From: Adenophora triphylla var. japonica | Taxonomy: Eukaryota; Streptophyta; Magnoliopsida; Asterales; Campanulaceae | Direction: 5' to 3' | DNA: 64,000 bases | Assembly: GCA_022495995.1 (NCBI GenBank) | Contig: JAFEMH010002500.1 | Location: 62,001-126,000, forward strand | In this document: positions 21,701 to 33,882 of the stretch, in pieces | How the letters are laid out: each line of letters opens with the position of its first letter | How positions within the stretch are numbered: position 1 is the stretch's first letter | The notes under the pieces: generated by a model | The model's database searches: none | The model's input: only the letters and a program-made list of their open reading frames with translations | What the model was told of the DNA's origin: nothing | Position numbers and translations under genes: made by a program

Positions 21701-23959
21701 GTACATACTATTCTGTGCCCTTCCTATTGTTGATTGACTATCACAATGTATCATAACAGCAGGCATAGGTTTACTCCAACAAGGAATATCCTCCAAGAAA
21801 TTCTTAAGCCATTCTGCTTCTTCTCCAGCTTTATCCAAAGCTATAAACTCAGATTCCATCGTGGATCTGGCTATACACGTTTGTTTGGAGGATTTCCATG
21901 ACATTGCTCCTCCACCTATTGTGAATACATATCCACTCGTGGACTTAGAGTCTTTCGTGTCCGATATCCAATTGGCATCACAGTATCCTTCTAATACTGC
22001 TGGATATTTCTTGTAAAGTATCCCATGGTTTAATGTATACTTTAAATATCTTAGTACTCTCATTAGTGCTTTCCAATGATTAGTACTAGGATTGCTTGTG
22101 AACCTACTTAGTTTGCTCACTGAGTATGCAATGTCTGGACGTGTACAATTCGTTAAGTACATCAGACTACCAATTATTCTTGCATATTCCAGTTGAGAAA
22201 CTAGTTCCCCTTTATTCTTGGCTAAATGTAGAGCCAAGTCTACCGGTGTCTTAGCCGGAGGGTCATCAAAGACATTGAATCTCCGAAGAACATTCTCTAG
22301 GTAATGGGATTGTGAAAGAACTAATCCTTCAGATGTTCTAGAGATCTTTATCCCTAGTATTACATCAGCTAATCCCATGTCTTTCATGTCAAAGTTCTTC
22401 TTTAACATGCCTTTGGTATTCATGATCAAATCATGACTACTTCCCATTATGAGCATATCATCTACGTAAAGACAAACTATTACAAATGATTCAGATGTTC
22501 CCTTGATGTAGACACATTTGTCACATTCATTAATCTTGAATCCATTTGATAACATAGTTCGGTCAAACTTTTCATGCCATTGCTTGGGTGCTTGTTTTAG
22601 TCCGTACAATGACTTTACAAGTTTGCACACCTTTTGCTCTTTACCTGGAACAACGGGCCCTTCGGGTTGTTCCATGTAAATTTCTTCATCTAACTCTCCA
22701 TTTAGGAAAGCAGTCTTCACATCCATTTGGTGTATCTCAAGATTATGCACTGCTGCAATAGCTATGAGAACCCGAATAGATGTGATCCTTGTGACATGGG
22801 AGTATGTATCGAAGAAATCATATCCCTCTTTCTGTCGAAAGCCTTTGGCAACTAGCCTAGCTTTGTACTTATCGACTGATCCATCCGCCTTATACTTCCT
22901 TTTAAGGATCCATTTGCAACCTAATGGTTTGCAACCTGGAGGGAGATCGACTAATTCCCAAGTATTGTTGAGCATTATGGATTCTATTTCACTGTTAATG
23001 GCCTCTTTCCAGAATGAACTATCCGGACCGGATAAGGCCTCATTAATAGTTGCTGGTTCATTTTCTAACATGTAAGATAGAAAATCAGGACCAAAAGACT
23101 TTTTCACTCTTGCCCTTTTGCTACGTCTCGGTTCTTCATCTTCTATTTGAGAAGGACCGGTTGTAGATTCATGTATTCTCTTATTAGAACCTATATCTTT
23201 CCTGTCCTTAGCCGGAAAGATGTTTTCAAAGAATACCGCATTCCTTGATTCTATAGTAGTTCCTACATGCATATCAGGAATGTCCGATTTGTGCACTATA
23301 AAACGATATGCACTACTATTATTGGCATATCCAATAAAAATACAGTCAATGGTCTTTGGACCAATCTTGACTTGTTTAGGTTTAGGTACTTCAACCTTGG
23401 CCAAACACCCCCACACTTTAAGGTATTTAAAACATGGCCTACGATTATGCCACAATTCATAGGGTGTTTTATCAATACCTTTCTTGGGTATTTTATTAAG
23501 AACATAATTAGAAGTGAGTATTGCTTCCCCCCACAAGTTGTCGGGTAAGCCTGAACTTATCAAAAGCGCGTTCATCATCTCTTTGAGAGTACGGTTTTTG
23601 CGTTCCGCAACTCCATTAGATTGAGGGGTATATGGAGCCCTTGTTTGATGAATTATGCCGGATTCCCAACATAGTCCTTCAAATGGTGCTTCATATTCTC
23701 CACCTCTATCACTTCTAATTTTCTTAATCTTCAAGTTAAGTTGATTTTCAACTTCTTTCTTATAAGTCTCAAAAGCCACTAAGGCTTCATCCTTACTTCT
23801 TAAGAGATAGACTTAACAAAATTTTGTGCAATCATCTATAAATGTAATGAAGTACTTTTTACCTCCTCGAGTTTGCACAAGTTTTAAATCACATATGTCG
23901 GTGTGAATTAACTCGAGAGGAGTTGTGTTTCTTTGTATTGCATTAAATGGCGACTTCGT
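21491..23959 (-). pseudogene. Copia-4 integrase-RT-RNase H
   Basis: 23779-21491 is an uninterrupted 762-codon frame: integrase core ([14 protein letters not shown], then [15 protein letters not shown]), RT ([45 protein letters not shown], catalytic [10 protein letters not shown]) and RNase H ([37 protein letters not shown]), ending [14 protein letters not shown]. The 5' part of the integrase (23959-23780) continues in the same family but has a nonsense codon near 23814 and a one-base deletion near 23963 at the junction with the upstream frame. RT and RNase H active-site motifs look intact. Confidence 0.88.
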
Positions 23960-25478
23960 CATTTTGCCTCAACACAAACTTCGCACCTATTAGTCGAGTC
24001 GGATTTAGTCATTTGGATTAAATCTTGCCTCGCTAATTTCTTAATGGTGTCGAGGTTTACATGTCCTAATCTATCATGCCATAAATTAGAACTTTCCGAC
24101 AAGTAAACATAAGAAACACAATTTTTATTCATCGCACCTCGGCGGATTACAGTCATTACATTCATCTTGAAAAGGCCCTCTTCGAGGTAACACTTTCCAA
24201 GAAATAAACCATTCTTGGTTAGTACAAATTTGTCGGATTCAAATACTAGTCTAAAACCGGCCTTACTAAGCAAAGCGTCGGACACTAAATTTTTACGGAT
24301 GTCTGGAACATGCAGCACATCCAACAAGGTTACTTCTTTTCCTGAAGTCATCTTCAATATCACGTTTCCAATGCCTTGAACATCGGAGGTCGCAGAATTT
24401 CCCATGTAGAGCTTTCTTCCGGAGATGGGAGTATAGGAGGAGAAACTCTCCTTGTTACCACAAATATGGCGGGTAGCACCGGTATCTATCCACCAAGCTT
24501 TTGGATTCTCCTCCAAATTTGCAACGTTGGCCTCAAAGATCATCGCTGCAAAGTCTAAGTCCATGTGGTCAATATTATTAGCCTCTTTCTTCGGAAGACG
24601 ACAGTCCTTTGCTAAGTGGCCCGGTTTGCCACAATTATAGCACGACCCCTTGAACTTCTTAGAGCCCTTCTTCTTCCCTTTCTTAGCATTCCCGGCAGTT
24701 TCGGAATGCTTTCTCTTTGTGCCACTTGTGCTAGCCTCGGCGAGATTGACCTTAGCCTCCATCTTGCCCTTAGCAACCTTGGCCTCGTTGATTCTATTGT
24801 TCTCTTCTATTTGAAGATGAACAACAATGTCTTCCAAGGACATCTCCTTGCGTTTATGCTTGAGATAGTTCTTGAAATCCTTCCACGAAGGCGGCAACTT
24901 TTCAATGATAGAGGCCACCTTGAATGGATCATTCATGATCATCCCCTCGGCATCAAGCCCATGTAGAATGATTTGGAATTCATCTACTTGAGTCGTTACC
25001 TATTTGGAATCGATCATCATGAAGTCAAGATACTTACGACGACAAATTTCTTTGACCCGGCGTCTTCGATCTTGTACTTTCTTTCCAAGGTGTCCCACAA
25101 TGCCTTGGCTAACTCGACGGTACTATACACATTGTATAGTGCATCGTCAAGTCCATTCAGGATGTAATTCTTTCACAAAAAATTACCGTGAGCCCAAGCC
25201 TCCTTGGCCATTTGCCTTTGGGGGTCGGGATCACCATTTTCCACCGCCGGAGGATCTTCCTTTAAGAAGCGGTGCAAGCTTAGGGTGGTCAAGTAGAATA
25301 GCATTTTCTGTTGCCATCTCTTGAAATCCACACCAGTGAATTTCGCGGGTTTCTCACCATGACCGAGGTGATGTGGTGTAGGAGCGGGTGCAACATGGTT
25401 GAATGTAGCGTCACCTTGAGAAGGAGGCGTGACATTCCCTTGACTGGATGAGGAGACGTCTTTCTCATTTGCCATCTT
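23959..25478 (-). pseudogene. Copia-4 gag and protease
   Basis: Gag starts at the ATG near 25476 (MANEKDVSSSSQ), only about 40 bp inside the 5' LTR, with the GEKPAKFTGVDFKRWQQKML motif of Tork-type gag. Nonsense codons lie near 25170 and 25001. From 24942 the frame is open: IIEKLPPSWKDFKNYLKH, a CCHC knuckle (CYNCGKPGHLAKDC), protease (WWIDTGATRHIC, intact D-T-G-A) and GAG-pre-integrase (NLWHDRLGHVN), ending at 23959. Products would be the capsid and the protease that matures it; this copy needs readthrough of two stops. Confidence 0.85.
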
Positions 25479-25499
25479 TTGAAGATCTTGAAGAAGCGT

Positions 25500-25514
25500 C
25501 AATAACTTCTTACG
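25500..25514 (-). promoter_or_regulatory. Unusual primer-binding-site position of Copia-4, self-complementary to its LTR
   Basis: On the sense (minus) strand the LTR ends TCCAACA, then AT, then CGTAAGAAGTTATTG, exactly where a primer site belongs. No TGGTATCAGA is present. The reverse complement CAATAACTTCTTACG occurs in the sense strand inside the LTR (25625-25639; also 20204-20218 in the other LTR), a perfect 15-nt match. It could be a self-priming site or a repair scar. Confidence 0.5.
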
Positions 25515-25516
25515 AT

Positions 25517-26370
25517 TGTTGGACTTTGGTAGGCTTCTCAAGAACTTAACAGAAATCTTAACAGAAAATGTAACGGAGATTGGAGAATAAGAGACAAGTC
25601 GAGTCTTGTATTAAATACAATCTCCGTAAGAAGTTATTGCCCCGCACAAAGTGCTTTCGCTTAAATGGCAATCTTCTAGTAAGATAAAACGACTTTACTA
25701 TTAGTTATAAGGAGCACTCCAATATAACTAATCTAACGAACAAAAGATTGTTTAGAACTTTGGACTTGAAAGGAAGAATGCAACAATAGCCAATGATTTG
25801 GGTATGTTAATCTATCTTACTAGAGGGTAGGAATGCTCAAATGACTGTGTGTATATACTGAAATTCGGAGGGGATGTATATAAAGAGAGTTAAGGGGTTT
25901 GTGTCTTTTCCCTTGAAAGGACACAACTTTCTGTTTGAATTGACACCTGTTCAGGATCTGCTCGGCCGAGTCAAGGGACTCGCTCGGCCGAGCACCAAGC
26001 TGCACGGCCGAGTCAATAGACTTTCACGGCCGTGTAATTCACACTGCTTGGCCGAGCAGACATATGCCTCGCCCGAGCAAACTTGTCCAGAGACTTTGGC
26101 CAAATTCTGTGCTCTGCTCGGCCGAGTCAAGGACTCTGCTCGGCCGAGCACTTCAAAACACCCTTTAACTAACTTTCGTTAAGTTACAAAACTTTGTCAT
26201 TGATTTCTCATTCACTCGGAAATGGTTTTTGAGACATTAAATGAGTTATATAATCTACAACAAATGTAGATTACCATTTGTAACTACTTTCGTTAACAAT
26301 TAACGAACTTTCGTTAGAAACCTAGGTCAACGTTAAGTCAAACTTAACTTTTCGTTACCCATTTCCAACA
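25517..26370 (-). mobile_element. 5' LTR of Copia-4
   Basis: 854 bp, followed on the plus strand by the ATTTG duplication. It carries the palindrome array at about 25960-26149 and a minus-strand TATA-like box near 25877-25886. Confidence 0.9.
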
Positions 26371-26565
26371 ATTTGATTATCAAGGAATCAAGCTTTGATG
26401 TTATATTTAATTGGGTGGACATAATGATTTGCTAGAAGTCACTTATGCTTGTGAGGTTGATGCTTCAACTCACTACCAACATAAAATATAATTCCTAAAG
26501 GGTCACACACAAAAGAACGGATTGAAAATGGCTAAAAGGGTGAAATCTGGGCTCAAGGGACGACT

Positions 26566-26800
26566 CGTCCCGCTTTGGCCCAAGTCGTGCCTTGTGAAGG
26601 AACGACTGTATCAGAGAGCGATCATTAAGGGACGACTCGTTCCCTACGGGATGATTCGTGCTCACGACTCATGCCCTTAGGCACGACTCGTTCCCTTTGA
26701 TCTGCAAAACTAGTTTACTGGCTCGTTGTGTGGCGCGACAAACTTTGCTACTGGGCACGACTCGTGCTCTTGAGCACGACTCGTGCCAGCTGTCAAAATC
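26566..26800. repeat. Palindrome array in Copia-3 5' LTR
   Basis: Copies and variants of GGGACGACTCGTCCC and GGGCACGACTCGTGCTC recur about eight times. The array lies ~80-320 bp upstream of the TATA box at 26883 (GATATAAATACAATCC). The same array is in the 3' LTR at about 42657-42895, and a related one occurs in Copia-5. Confidence 0.85.
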
Positions 26801-26879
26801 TGTCCGTACACGTTTTCCTTGGCAGGGTTGGTTTTGGTTTTGACAAGGATTCTTTCCCTAATTGTTAGGGATTTATATT

Positions 26880-26894
26880 TGATATAAATACAAT
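26880..26894 (+). promoter_or_regulatory. TATA box of Copia-3 LTR
   Basis: TGATATAAATACAAT in the LTR, downstream of the palindrome array; the matching site in the 3' LTR is near 42980. Confidence 0.55.
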
Positions 26895-27242
26895 CCTTTG
26901 GTCAGCCAAAAACACATGTAATTTTGGGGTTTATGAAACACTAAAATTGAGATCTAGATTAAGAATCAAAGTTCAAAAACACTTTTAGCCATTGATTATT
27001 GAAAATCGTTTCAATAATCGGAGATCATCTAGCAATCAAACAAGAAGCGTTCTTGGTCCGTTCGCGTGTGGATTACCGATAGAGGGTGATTAAGTTATCA
27101 CCAAAAGCTTGAAGACTTCAATCGTTGATTCATAACAAGGCCTAGAACAAGGAGAAGATCAAAGCATTCATCAACGGCTTTGAGATTCGTTTTTGAGATT
27201 CGCTTTTGAAGATTCATTTTGAACAAATAAATCGCATTCAAG

Positions 27243-28237
27243 GTATGTAAATTTTATTTCATATATTTTTTCTAATCTCTTCATGCTAGACGGATCTAAG
27301 GGCTAGGGTTTCGATTGTTATTTCTAAGTTCTTCCGCTGCGTTTGTAACCCCAAAACCCAACAGTGGTATCAGACGCATGTCTTGCCATGATTAGGATTG
27401 AAATTGGCATGCTATATTTAATTTGATTATTTGCTATCCATGCTATATGAAATAGATCTAGATTTTATGTGTTTTATTTTTAGGAAAAACAAGTATATAT
27501 GATATGCCATGGTTATAATTTATGATGGATTAATATGATTAGTTTATCACATAGGTTGGTGATTTGTTTAATATGATTAAACTAAAATTTGTAATTTCTC
27601 AAAATTGAATCAAATTGTTTGTATGAACTTTTGTGAAGCCCTATGTTCATAATTATGTACACATGAGATTTATGTTACAACCATGCGATATTTGTTACAA
27701 TGTGAAAACCTTCTAAATATTTAAGTCTTATGCCATTCCTTGATTAGAACACTTGTGAAATTTTAGGGTATTTGATGTAGTTTCGACTCAGTTGTGTGCA
27801 TCTTATATCTTAATTTGTGATCAAGATGAGATAATGGTTGATGTAGTTTTGACTCAGTTTGGTGCATCGTTTCATGTCTCATACGTTTGAAAAGGGTTTT
27901 GACTTAATTGGTGCTTTCAAATGAGATTTAATCCAAGGCATAGATGAGATTTAAAACATGTTTTTGACATATGATGTCTAAGGAAATCTCATAAAAGTTC
28001 TAAGATTCATATAGTGATATGATTGATGGTTCTACCTAAATAGCTTGATTTCGGGCATTGACTTAGTTAAACAAAAATCAAGTGAAATATGGATTTATCC
28101 TACTATGATTATGATACATGTTTGTATTTGAAGGTGTATAATTTAGTGGAAGTATTTATGAAATACATTATTTGCTCTTAGATGATAAATGAGTTGATAT
28201 TGATATATGTTTATATTGTTTGCATATTTTATTGTAG
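27243..28237 (+). other. Copia-3 leader with possible intron
   Basis: The region holds the LTR end, primer site (27365) and about 870 bp of non-coding leader before the gag ATG at 28239. A strong donor (AAG/GTATGTAA, 27243) and an acceptor (ttttattgtAG, ending 28237) frame it, so splicing would remove the primer site and bring gag close to the cap. Copia-5 has the equivalent layout. The leader also holds imperfect repeats of gatgtagttt(c/t)gactcagtt near 27774 and 27840. Confidence 0.4.
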
Positions 28238-28238
28238 A

Positions 28239-31200
28239 ATGGCTAATCATAATAATCAATCCCTGTCACTGCGATCCGTCCTTGAGAAGGACAAGCTTGA
28301 AGAGAGCGGTACAAACTATTCTGATTGGATCAGAAGCCTTAGAATTGTTCTAAGGCAAGAGAAGAAACTGTACATTCTCGATGAACCCATTCCACCTCAA
28401 CCTGCTGCAAATGCTTCTAGGGCAGATAGGGATACACATAAGAAACATAATGATGATTCTACAGATGTTGCATGCCTTATGCTTGCCACTATGTCTAAGG
28501 CTCTTCAGAAGGACCTTGAGCACATAGAGACATCATTTGATCATGCGGAGCGCTTAAAGGAAATGTTCCAAGTGCAAGAAAGAAATGAGCGATTTGATGT
28601 GGTTAAGGCCCTAACTGCATGCAAGATGCAAGAGGGGCAATCGGTTGGTGCTCATGTCCTTAAGATGAAGGGTCACATTGAGCGTCTCGAAAGGCTTGGT
28701 AATCCGATGAGTTTGGAACTCGCCACGGATTTGATATTAAATTCATTGCCTGAAAGTTATGGTCATTTCATTATACACTATCACATGACTGGCATGGATA
28801 AGAATCTCTCGAAATTGCATGCGATGCTTAAGACCGCAGAGAAGAATATCAAGAAGACCCGAACCGATACTGTGTTAATGGTTAATAAAGGCAAAGGGTT
28901 CAAGAAAGATGGCAAAGGTAAAGCAAGTGTTGCTAAACCTAAGGCAAAAGTTTTCGTTGCCGCAGAGGCTCCCAAAGTGTCTCAAAAGGATGCGGTTTGC
29001 TACCATTGCCAAGAGGTTGGTCATTAGAAGAGCAACTGTAAGGCTTACAAGGAAGGCCTAAAGGCGAAGAAGGGCAATACGATTGCTTCTGATTTAGGTA
29101 TATATATGATAGATATTTTCCTTTCTGTTTCTAGTTCATGGGTATTAGATACCGGATGTGGATCTCACATTTGTTTAAATATGCAGGGACTAAGGAATAG
29201 AAAGCTACTCAAATAAGGTGAAGTTGACCTACGTGTGGGGAATGGAGAAAGAGTTGCTGCATTAGCCGTAGGGACATATGATGTAACTTTACCTAGTGGC
29301 TTAGTTCTTGTTTTGAACAATTGTTACTATGTTTCGGATTTGAGTATGAATATTATTTCTGTTTCTTGTTTGGATAATGAAGGGTATAATTCTTATTAAG
29401 AATAAGAAGTTTTATATTTATTTAAATGATATGCTTTATGATATTGCAAATTCATTTAATGGCCTTTATGTTCTTGATCTTGATGAGAAACAAAATAGTG
29501 TTGAAAATGTTTATCATGTGGACAAGAAGTGTAAACCGAATGACGTGAACAATTTGTTCATGTGGCATTGCTGGCTTGGTCATATAAACGAGAAATGCAT
29601 CTCTAAACTCCACAAGGATGGAATGTTAGACTCACATGATTATGAATCATATGAGATATGCGAGTCTTGTTTATTGGGCAAAATGACCAAACCACCCTAC
29701 ACTAAGAGTAGTGAAAGGGCTAGTGACTTATTGGGCTTAATACATACTGATGTATGCGGACCAATGAGCAGCATTGCTAGGGGAGGATTTCGGTATTTCA
29801 TTACATTCACCGATGAGTTATCTAGATATGGTTATGTCTATTTGATGAAGTCCAAAAGTGAATCGTTTGAGATGTTTAGAACATTTCAAAATGAAGTACA
29901 AAATCAACTTGGCAAAACAATTAAAGCACTTCGATCCGATCGTGGTGGTGAGTATTTGAGCCAAGAATTTAACAATCATCTCAAAAACTGTGGAATTGTT
30001 TTAGAGTTGACTCCACCCGGAATGCCACAATGGAATGGTGTTTCCGAGAGGAGGAATAGAACCCTATTAGATATGGTTTATTCGATGATAAGTCAAGTAG
30101 GCCTTCCTATATCCTTTTGAGGACATGCACTAGAGACTGCTGCGTTCACACTGAACAGAGTCCCTACTAAATCGGCTCCTAAGACCCCACATGAGATGTG
30201 GCATGGAAGAAAACCTAGTTTGTCTTTCGTGAAGATTTGGGGTTGCGAAGCTTATGTGAAGAGACTTGTCTCTGATAAGTTAGCAACTAAATCTAGCAAA
30301 GTTATTTTCGTTGGTTACCCTAAGGAAACCAAAGGGTATTACTTTTACAACCGCAATGAGAACAAAATGTTTGTTGCTCAATATGGTACTTTTCTTGAGA
30401 AACAGTTTCTCAATAAAGTAACTAGTGGGAGTAAAGTTGATCTTGAAGAAGTTCAAGAACCCGAAAATACATGGAACCAATAGTAGAGACTGAACCAAGT
30501 CCACAAGAAGTTGTGGAACCGGTTCAAGATCCACAAGTCCATCGTAGATCAGATAGGTTACAATCCGCACCCGAGAGATATGGTTTTCTCGTATAGGAAA
30601 GTAATGAAGTAGAAGTCATTGAGAATGACGAACCTACTTCCTATCAATAGGTGATGTCAGATCCCGATTCGGATAAATGGTTAGAAGCCATGAAATCCAA
30701 ATTGCAATCCATGTTGGATAATCAAGTTTGGAACTTGATTGAGCTACCTGAAGGTGTAAAAACCATAAGGTGCAAGTGGGTCTTCAAAAAGAAGACTGAC
30801 AAGGATGGGAAAGTGCATACTTATAAGGCTAGGCTTGTAGCAAAGGGATATAGGAAGAATCATGGTGTTGACTATGATGAAACCTTCTCGCCTATTGCCA
30901 AGCTTAAGTCTGTTAGAATTTTGATTGCCATAGCTGCGTATTATGACTATGAGATATGGCAAATGGATGTCAAAACCGCTTTCCTTAATGGAAAACTGCT
31001 TGAGGATGTGTATATGACACAACCCAAAGGTTTTGTCGATCCAAGAAATTCTAACAAGGTGTGCAAGTTGCAGAGATCCATATATGGATTTAAGCAAGCT
31101 TCTAGGAGTTGGAATATTCGTTTTGACGAGAAAATCAAAGAGTTTGGTTTTATCAAGAACGAAGATGAACCTTGTGTATACATGAAATTTAGTGGGAGCG

Positions 31201-31515
31201 TGGTATTATTTCTCTTATTGTATGTCGATGATATCTTACTCATTGGAAACGACATTCCTACACTTCAGACTGTCAAGTCTTGGTTAGGGAAATGTTTCTC
31301 AATGAAAGATATGGGAGAAGCCGCTTACATCCTTGGTATCAAGATCTAAAGAGATAGATCTAAGAGAATAATTGGTTTGAGTCAAAGTACCTACATTGAC
31401 AAGGTTCTTAGAAGATTCAAAATGGAAAATTCTAAGAGAGGCAACTTGCCAATGGGTCATGGTGTTACTCTTAGCAAGACGCAGTGTCCTAAGACAACTG
31501 ATGAGCGAAAGAGGA
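28239..31515 (+). pseudogene. Copia-3 gag-pol, 5' part (gag to RT)
   Basis: Gag starts MANHNNQSLSLRSVLEKDKL (28239) with the UBN2-type gag. The CCHC knuckle CYHCQEVGH is followed by a stop near 29025. Protease has intact SWVLDTGCGSHIC (near 29130). GAG-pre-integrase is WHCWLGHINEKCISKLHKDG (29565) and integrase is [14 protein letters not shown] (29930), then PQWNGVSERRNRTLLDM. RT from 30651 has [33 protein letters not shown] and catalytic YVDDILLIGND. Other breaks: stops or shifts near 29215, 29390, 30118, 30481, 30595, 30649 and 31347. The solo LTR A interrupts it at 31516. It is a clear sister of Copia-5. Confidence 0.88.
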
Positions 31516-33096
31516 TGTAAGTACGCCAATCCAATTCGCGACCCTTTTAGGTGCATTTTAATGTGATAAAATTGCACTAAGGGGCGTTTTGGTAAATTCC
31601 CGGTCCGTTTCGAGACTTCCGGAAACATTTCATAAGTTTCTCGCGAAGGAAGTATTTTTTAGTATTTTTTCCGGACAAAAGGACCTACAGGGAATTAACT
31701 GCTTTGGGCTTTTAAGGAATTATCTCAGATTGTTCCAAAAGCAGTTTTGGCGCCAGAAACAGTTATGGCTTGCTTAAGTCGTGCGACACTTCGAAGCCAC
31801 GGAAAGTTGATACAGAAGGTCGTGCGACACACCTTGTCCATCAGCAGCAGCTATAAATAAGACCCTCTGCCTCTCATTTCAGGATCCCAATTCCACTCCA
31901 CAACGTCACTCTGCCAAATTCGCACCAGAATCTCTCTCTCTTCCCTCCACACAAAACACCAACCAATTCTCCTCCAATTCATTCATATCTCATACATACT
32001 TCACCCATTTACTTTCACACACCACACACCATTGAAGATTCAAAGCCCAGAAGCTCTCTCTGCACTCGAATTCCAATCTGAAGCTGCTTGGAAGGGTTAT
32101 ACACTGAACGTGGTGTAGAATTGTGGATCTACAAGGGTAATTCCTCAATCCCTCCATCTCTCTCATACTTGCTCTTTGCATAATTCTGTTCCTCCACCTG
32201 ATAATTGAGCTCCATCCGCTTTAGCTATCAGGTGGCAACTGCCATCTCTCTGTTTAAGTTGTATTTACCTGATTCAATTGCATGTTCATAATGTGATCTA
32301 ATTGTAATTGCTATTTGGTTGTCAAGGGAGTGTGGATCTCCCACATCCACACTCCTTTGGCCGATCTGTTATTGATTCGTGTTGTATTGAATTGCTTTGG
32401 TATGGAAACTTGATTGGATTTGGTATCTGTTAAATCTGTTTCTCAATTTGTAAAGTCTCTGCAGATGGCTAGGTTATGTCACGCGACACTATAGGTACTA
32501 GCCGTCCTGTGTAGCGCGACATAACGAGTCATGTGTAGAGATTGCCATTTCAGTTGTAAGTTGCTCATCCAGGTCACTCGTCATTCAAAACAGAGTGTGG
32601 ATCTTCAATACCCACACTCATTTGAAGTGATTGGTTAGATCTATGTCAATCTGGTGCTTAATTTTGTAAGGTTTCTGCATGTGATGACTTGTGTCACGCG
32701 ACAGAACATGCCTTAGCTGTCCTGTGTCACGCGACACAAGTTGTCAATCTGCAGAAGTCATTTTCCAGTTGTAACCTGTTCTTCCTCGTTGTAAAGTGGG
32801 ATGTGGCCTCCCATGATAAATGGTTCACAAGTTATATTTCCCTTTGTTGAGCAATAAAATGAAGCATTAATATGCATTTTATACATATCTTGTTACACAC
32901 ATTTCACACACGCTTTTGAATGTTTTGAATGTTGAACATAGAATGACTCGTCTACGGACGAGGCGTGTTGGGTGAACTCTCGGTTCTTCCCAACACGTAA
33001 CCTGACCCCCGAACCCTTTTTCTCATTTCAAAAGGTTTTCAATGTTTCCTTTAAAACGGCGTGGCGACTCTTATTTTTTTGGCGAGCGTTTATTCA
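31516..33096 (+). mobile_element. Solo LTR 'A' of a Tat/Ogre-like Gypsy element (1581 bp)
   Basis: Starts TGTAAGTACGCC and ends TTTATTCA; target duplication GAGGA at 31511-31515 and 33097-33101. The TGTAAGT start and the 3' block with ggcgtggcgactc match LTRs B and C. TATA box ctataaataag at 31851. GTCGTGCGAC occurs twice upstream (31778, 31819), and GTCACGCGAC or GTAGCGCGAC downstream (32478, 32511, 32693, 32726). No internal region remains, so it is the product of LTR-LTR recombination. Confidence 0.9.
32947..32997 (+). promoter_or_regulatory. Two-hairpin U5 block in solo LTR A
   Basis: Hairpin 1: CTCGTC-TACG-GACGAG (32947-32962). Hairpin 2: CGTGTTGGG (32964-32972) pairs with CCCAACACG (32989-32997). 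It is followed by TGACCCCCGAACCC and, at about 33057, GGCGTGGCGACTC. The same module order occurs in LTRs B and C. Confidence 0.65.
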
Positions 33097-33101
33097 GAGG
33101 A

Positions 33102-33778
33102 TGAATGAAGTTCCATAGGCTTCGGCTATTGGATCTATCATGTATGCTATGATTTGTACTAGACCCGACGTCTCGTATTCTTTGAGCATGACGAGTCGAT
33201 ACCAATCTGATCCTGGTGAGAACCATTGGATGGCAGTCAAGACGATCCTTAAGTACTTAAGAAGGACTAAGGCTGCGTTCTTGGTATTTGGAGGGATGGA
33301 AGAAGATCTTGTTGTAAGAGGTTACACAGATGCTAGCTACCAAACCAACAAAGATGATTTCCGATCGCAGTCGGGATTTGTGTTTATGCTTAACAGAGGT
33401 GCGATATGTTGGAAGAGTTCCAAGCAGAGTACTATTGCCGATTCTACTACTGAGGCCGAATATATAGCAGCATCCGATGCAGCTAAGGAGGCAGTTTGGA
33501 TCAAGAAGTTCAGTAGTGACTTGGAAGTTGTTCCAAGTGTCACTAATCCAGTGGAACTTTATTGTGACAATAATGGTGCCATTGCACAAGTAAAGGAACT
33601 AAGGTCACATCAGCAATCCAAACATATACTTAGACGTTTTCATCTCATTCGAGAGTTCATTGATCGGGGAGACGTTAAAATATGCAAAATATCAACCGAT
33701 GATAACATTGGGGATCCGCATACTAAGCCCCTCGCACAAGAAAAGGTTGATGGTCATGTGAAGTCCATGGGTATTTGA
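33102..33778 (+). pseudogene. Copia-3 RNase H, 3' part of pol
   Basis: Resumes directly after the GAGGA duplication: YAMICTRPDVSYSLSMTSRY (33140), RGYTDASYQTNKDDFRSQSG, STTEAEYIAASDAAKEAVWI, ending KSMGI and a stop at 33778. A stop near 33117 lies just before this stretch. Beyond it, the tract ggtgggagat (33801-33810) abuts the 3' LTR. Confidence 0.88.
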
Positions 33779-33810
33779 TACATAGATGGAGCCTAGTGCA
33801 GGTGGGAGAT

Positions 33811-33882
33811 TGTTGAGAACAACTAGTTTATGTTGGTAACGGATAATCATGGAGATGATTATATGCATGGAGATGCATATTA
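33811..33882 (+). mobile_element. 3' LTR of Copia-3, left part (5' end deleted)
   Basis: Begins TGTTGAGAACAACTAG, matching position 19584 of the 5' LTR, so the first ~137 bp are absent. Cut at 33882 by Copia-5 (left target copy TATTA, 33878-33882; the intact 5' LTR reads CATTA here). Confidence 0.8.

Larger units (their letters stand above)
20096..26370 (-). mobile_element. Copia-4, near full-length Tork-like element
   Basis: 6.3 kb with two LTRs of about 855 bp (20096-20950 and 25517-26370), target duplications ATTTG (20091-20095, 26371-26375) and TGTTGGA/TCCAACA ends (one change, TGCTGGA, at the left). A polypurine tract GTGGGGGAT on the minus strand precedes the left (3') LTR. Gag and pol lie between, with four breaks. 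Unlike every other Copia here it lacks a TGGTATCAGA primer site. Confidence 0.92.
26376..27363 (+). mobile_element. 5' LTR of Copia-3, right part
   Basis: Continuation after Copia-4, ending CCAAAACCCAACA at 27363, followed at once by GTGGTATCAGACGC (tRNA-Met-type primer site). It contains the GGGACGACTCGTCCC-type palindrome array (26566-26800), the TATA box and a strong splice-donor-like AAG/GTATGT at 27243. Total LTR length without the insert is about 1.64 kb. Confidence 0.88.

Noticed and set aside
22764..23548. Plus-strand frames within Copia-4
   Set aside because: Shadows of the 762-codon minus-strand pol frame.
31516..33096. Intron of the Copia-3 pol gene
   Set aside because: Although it begins near gtaagt, it has TG...CA ends, a 5-bp target duplication and an LTR TATA box; it is a solo LTR.
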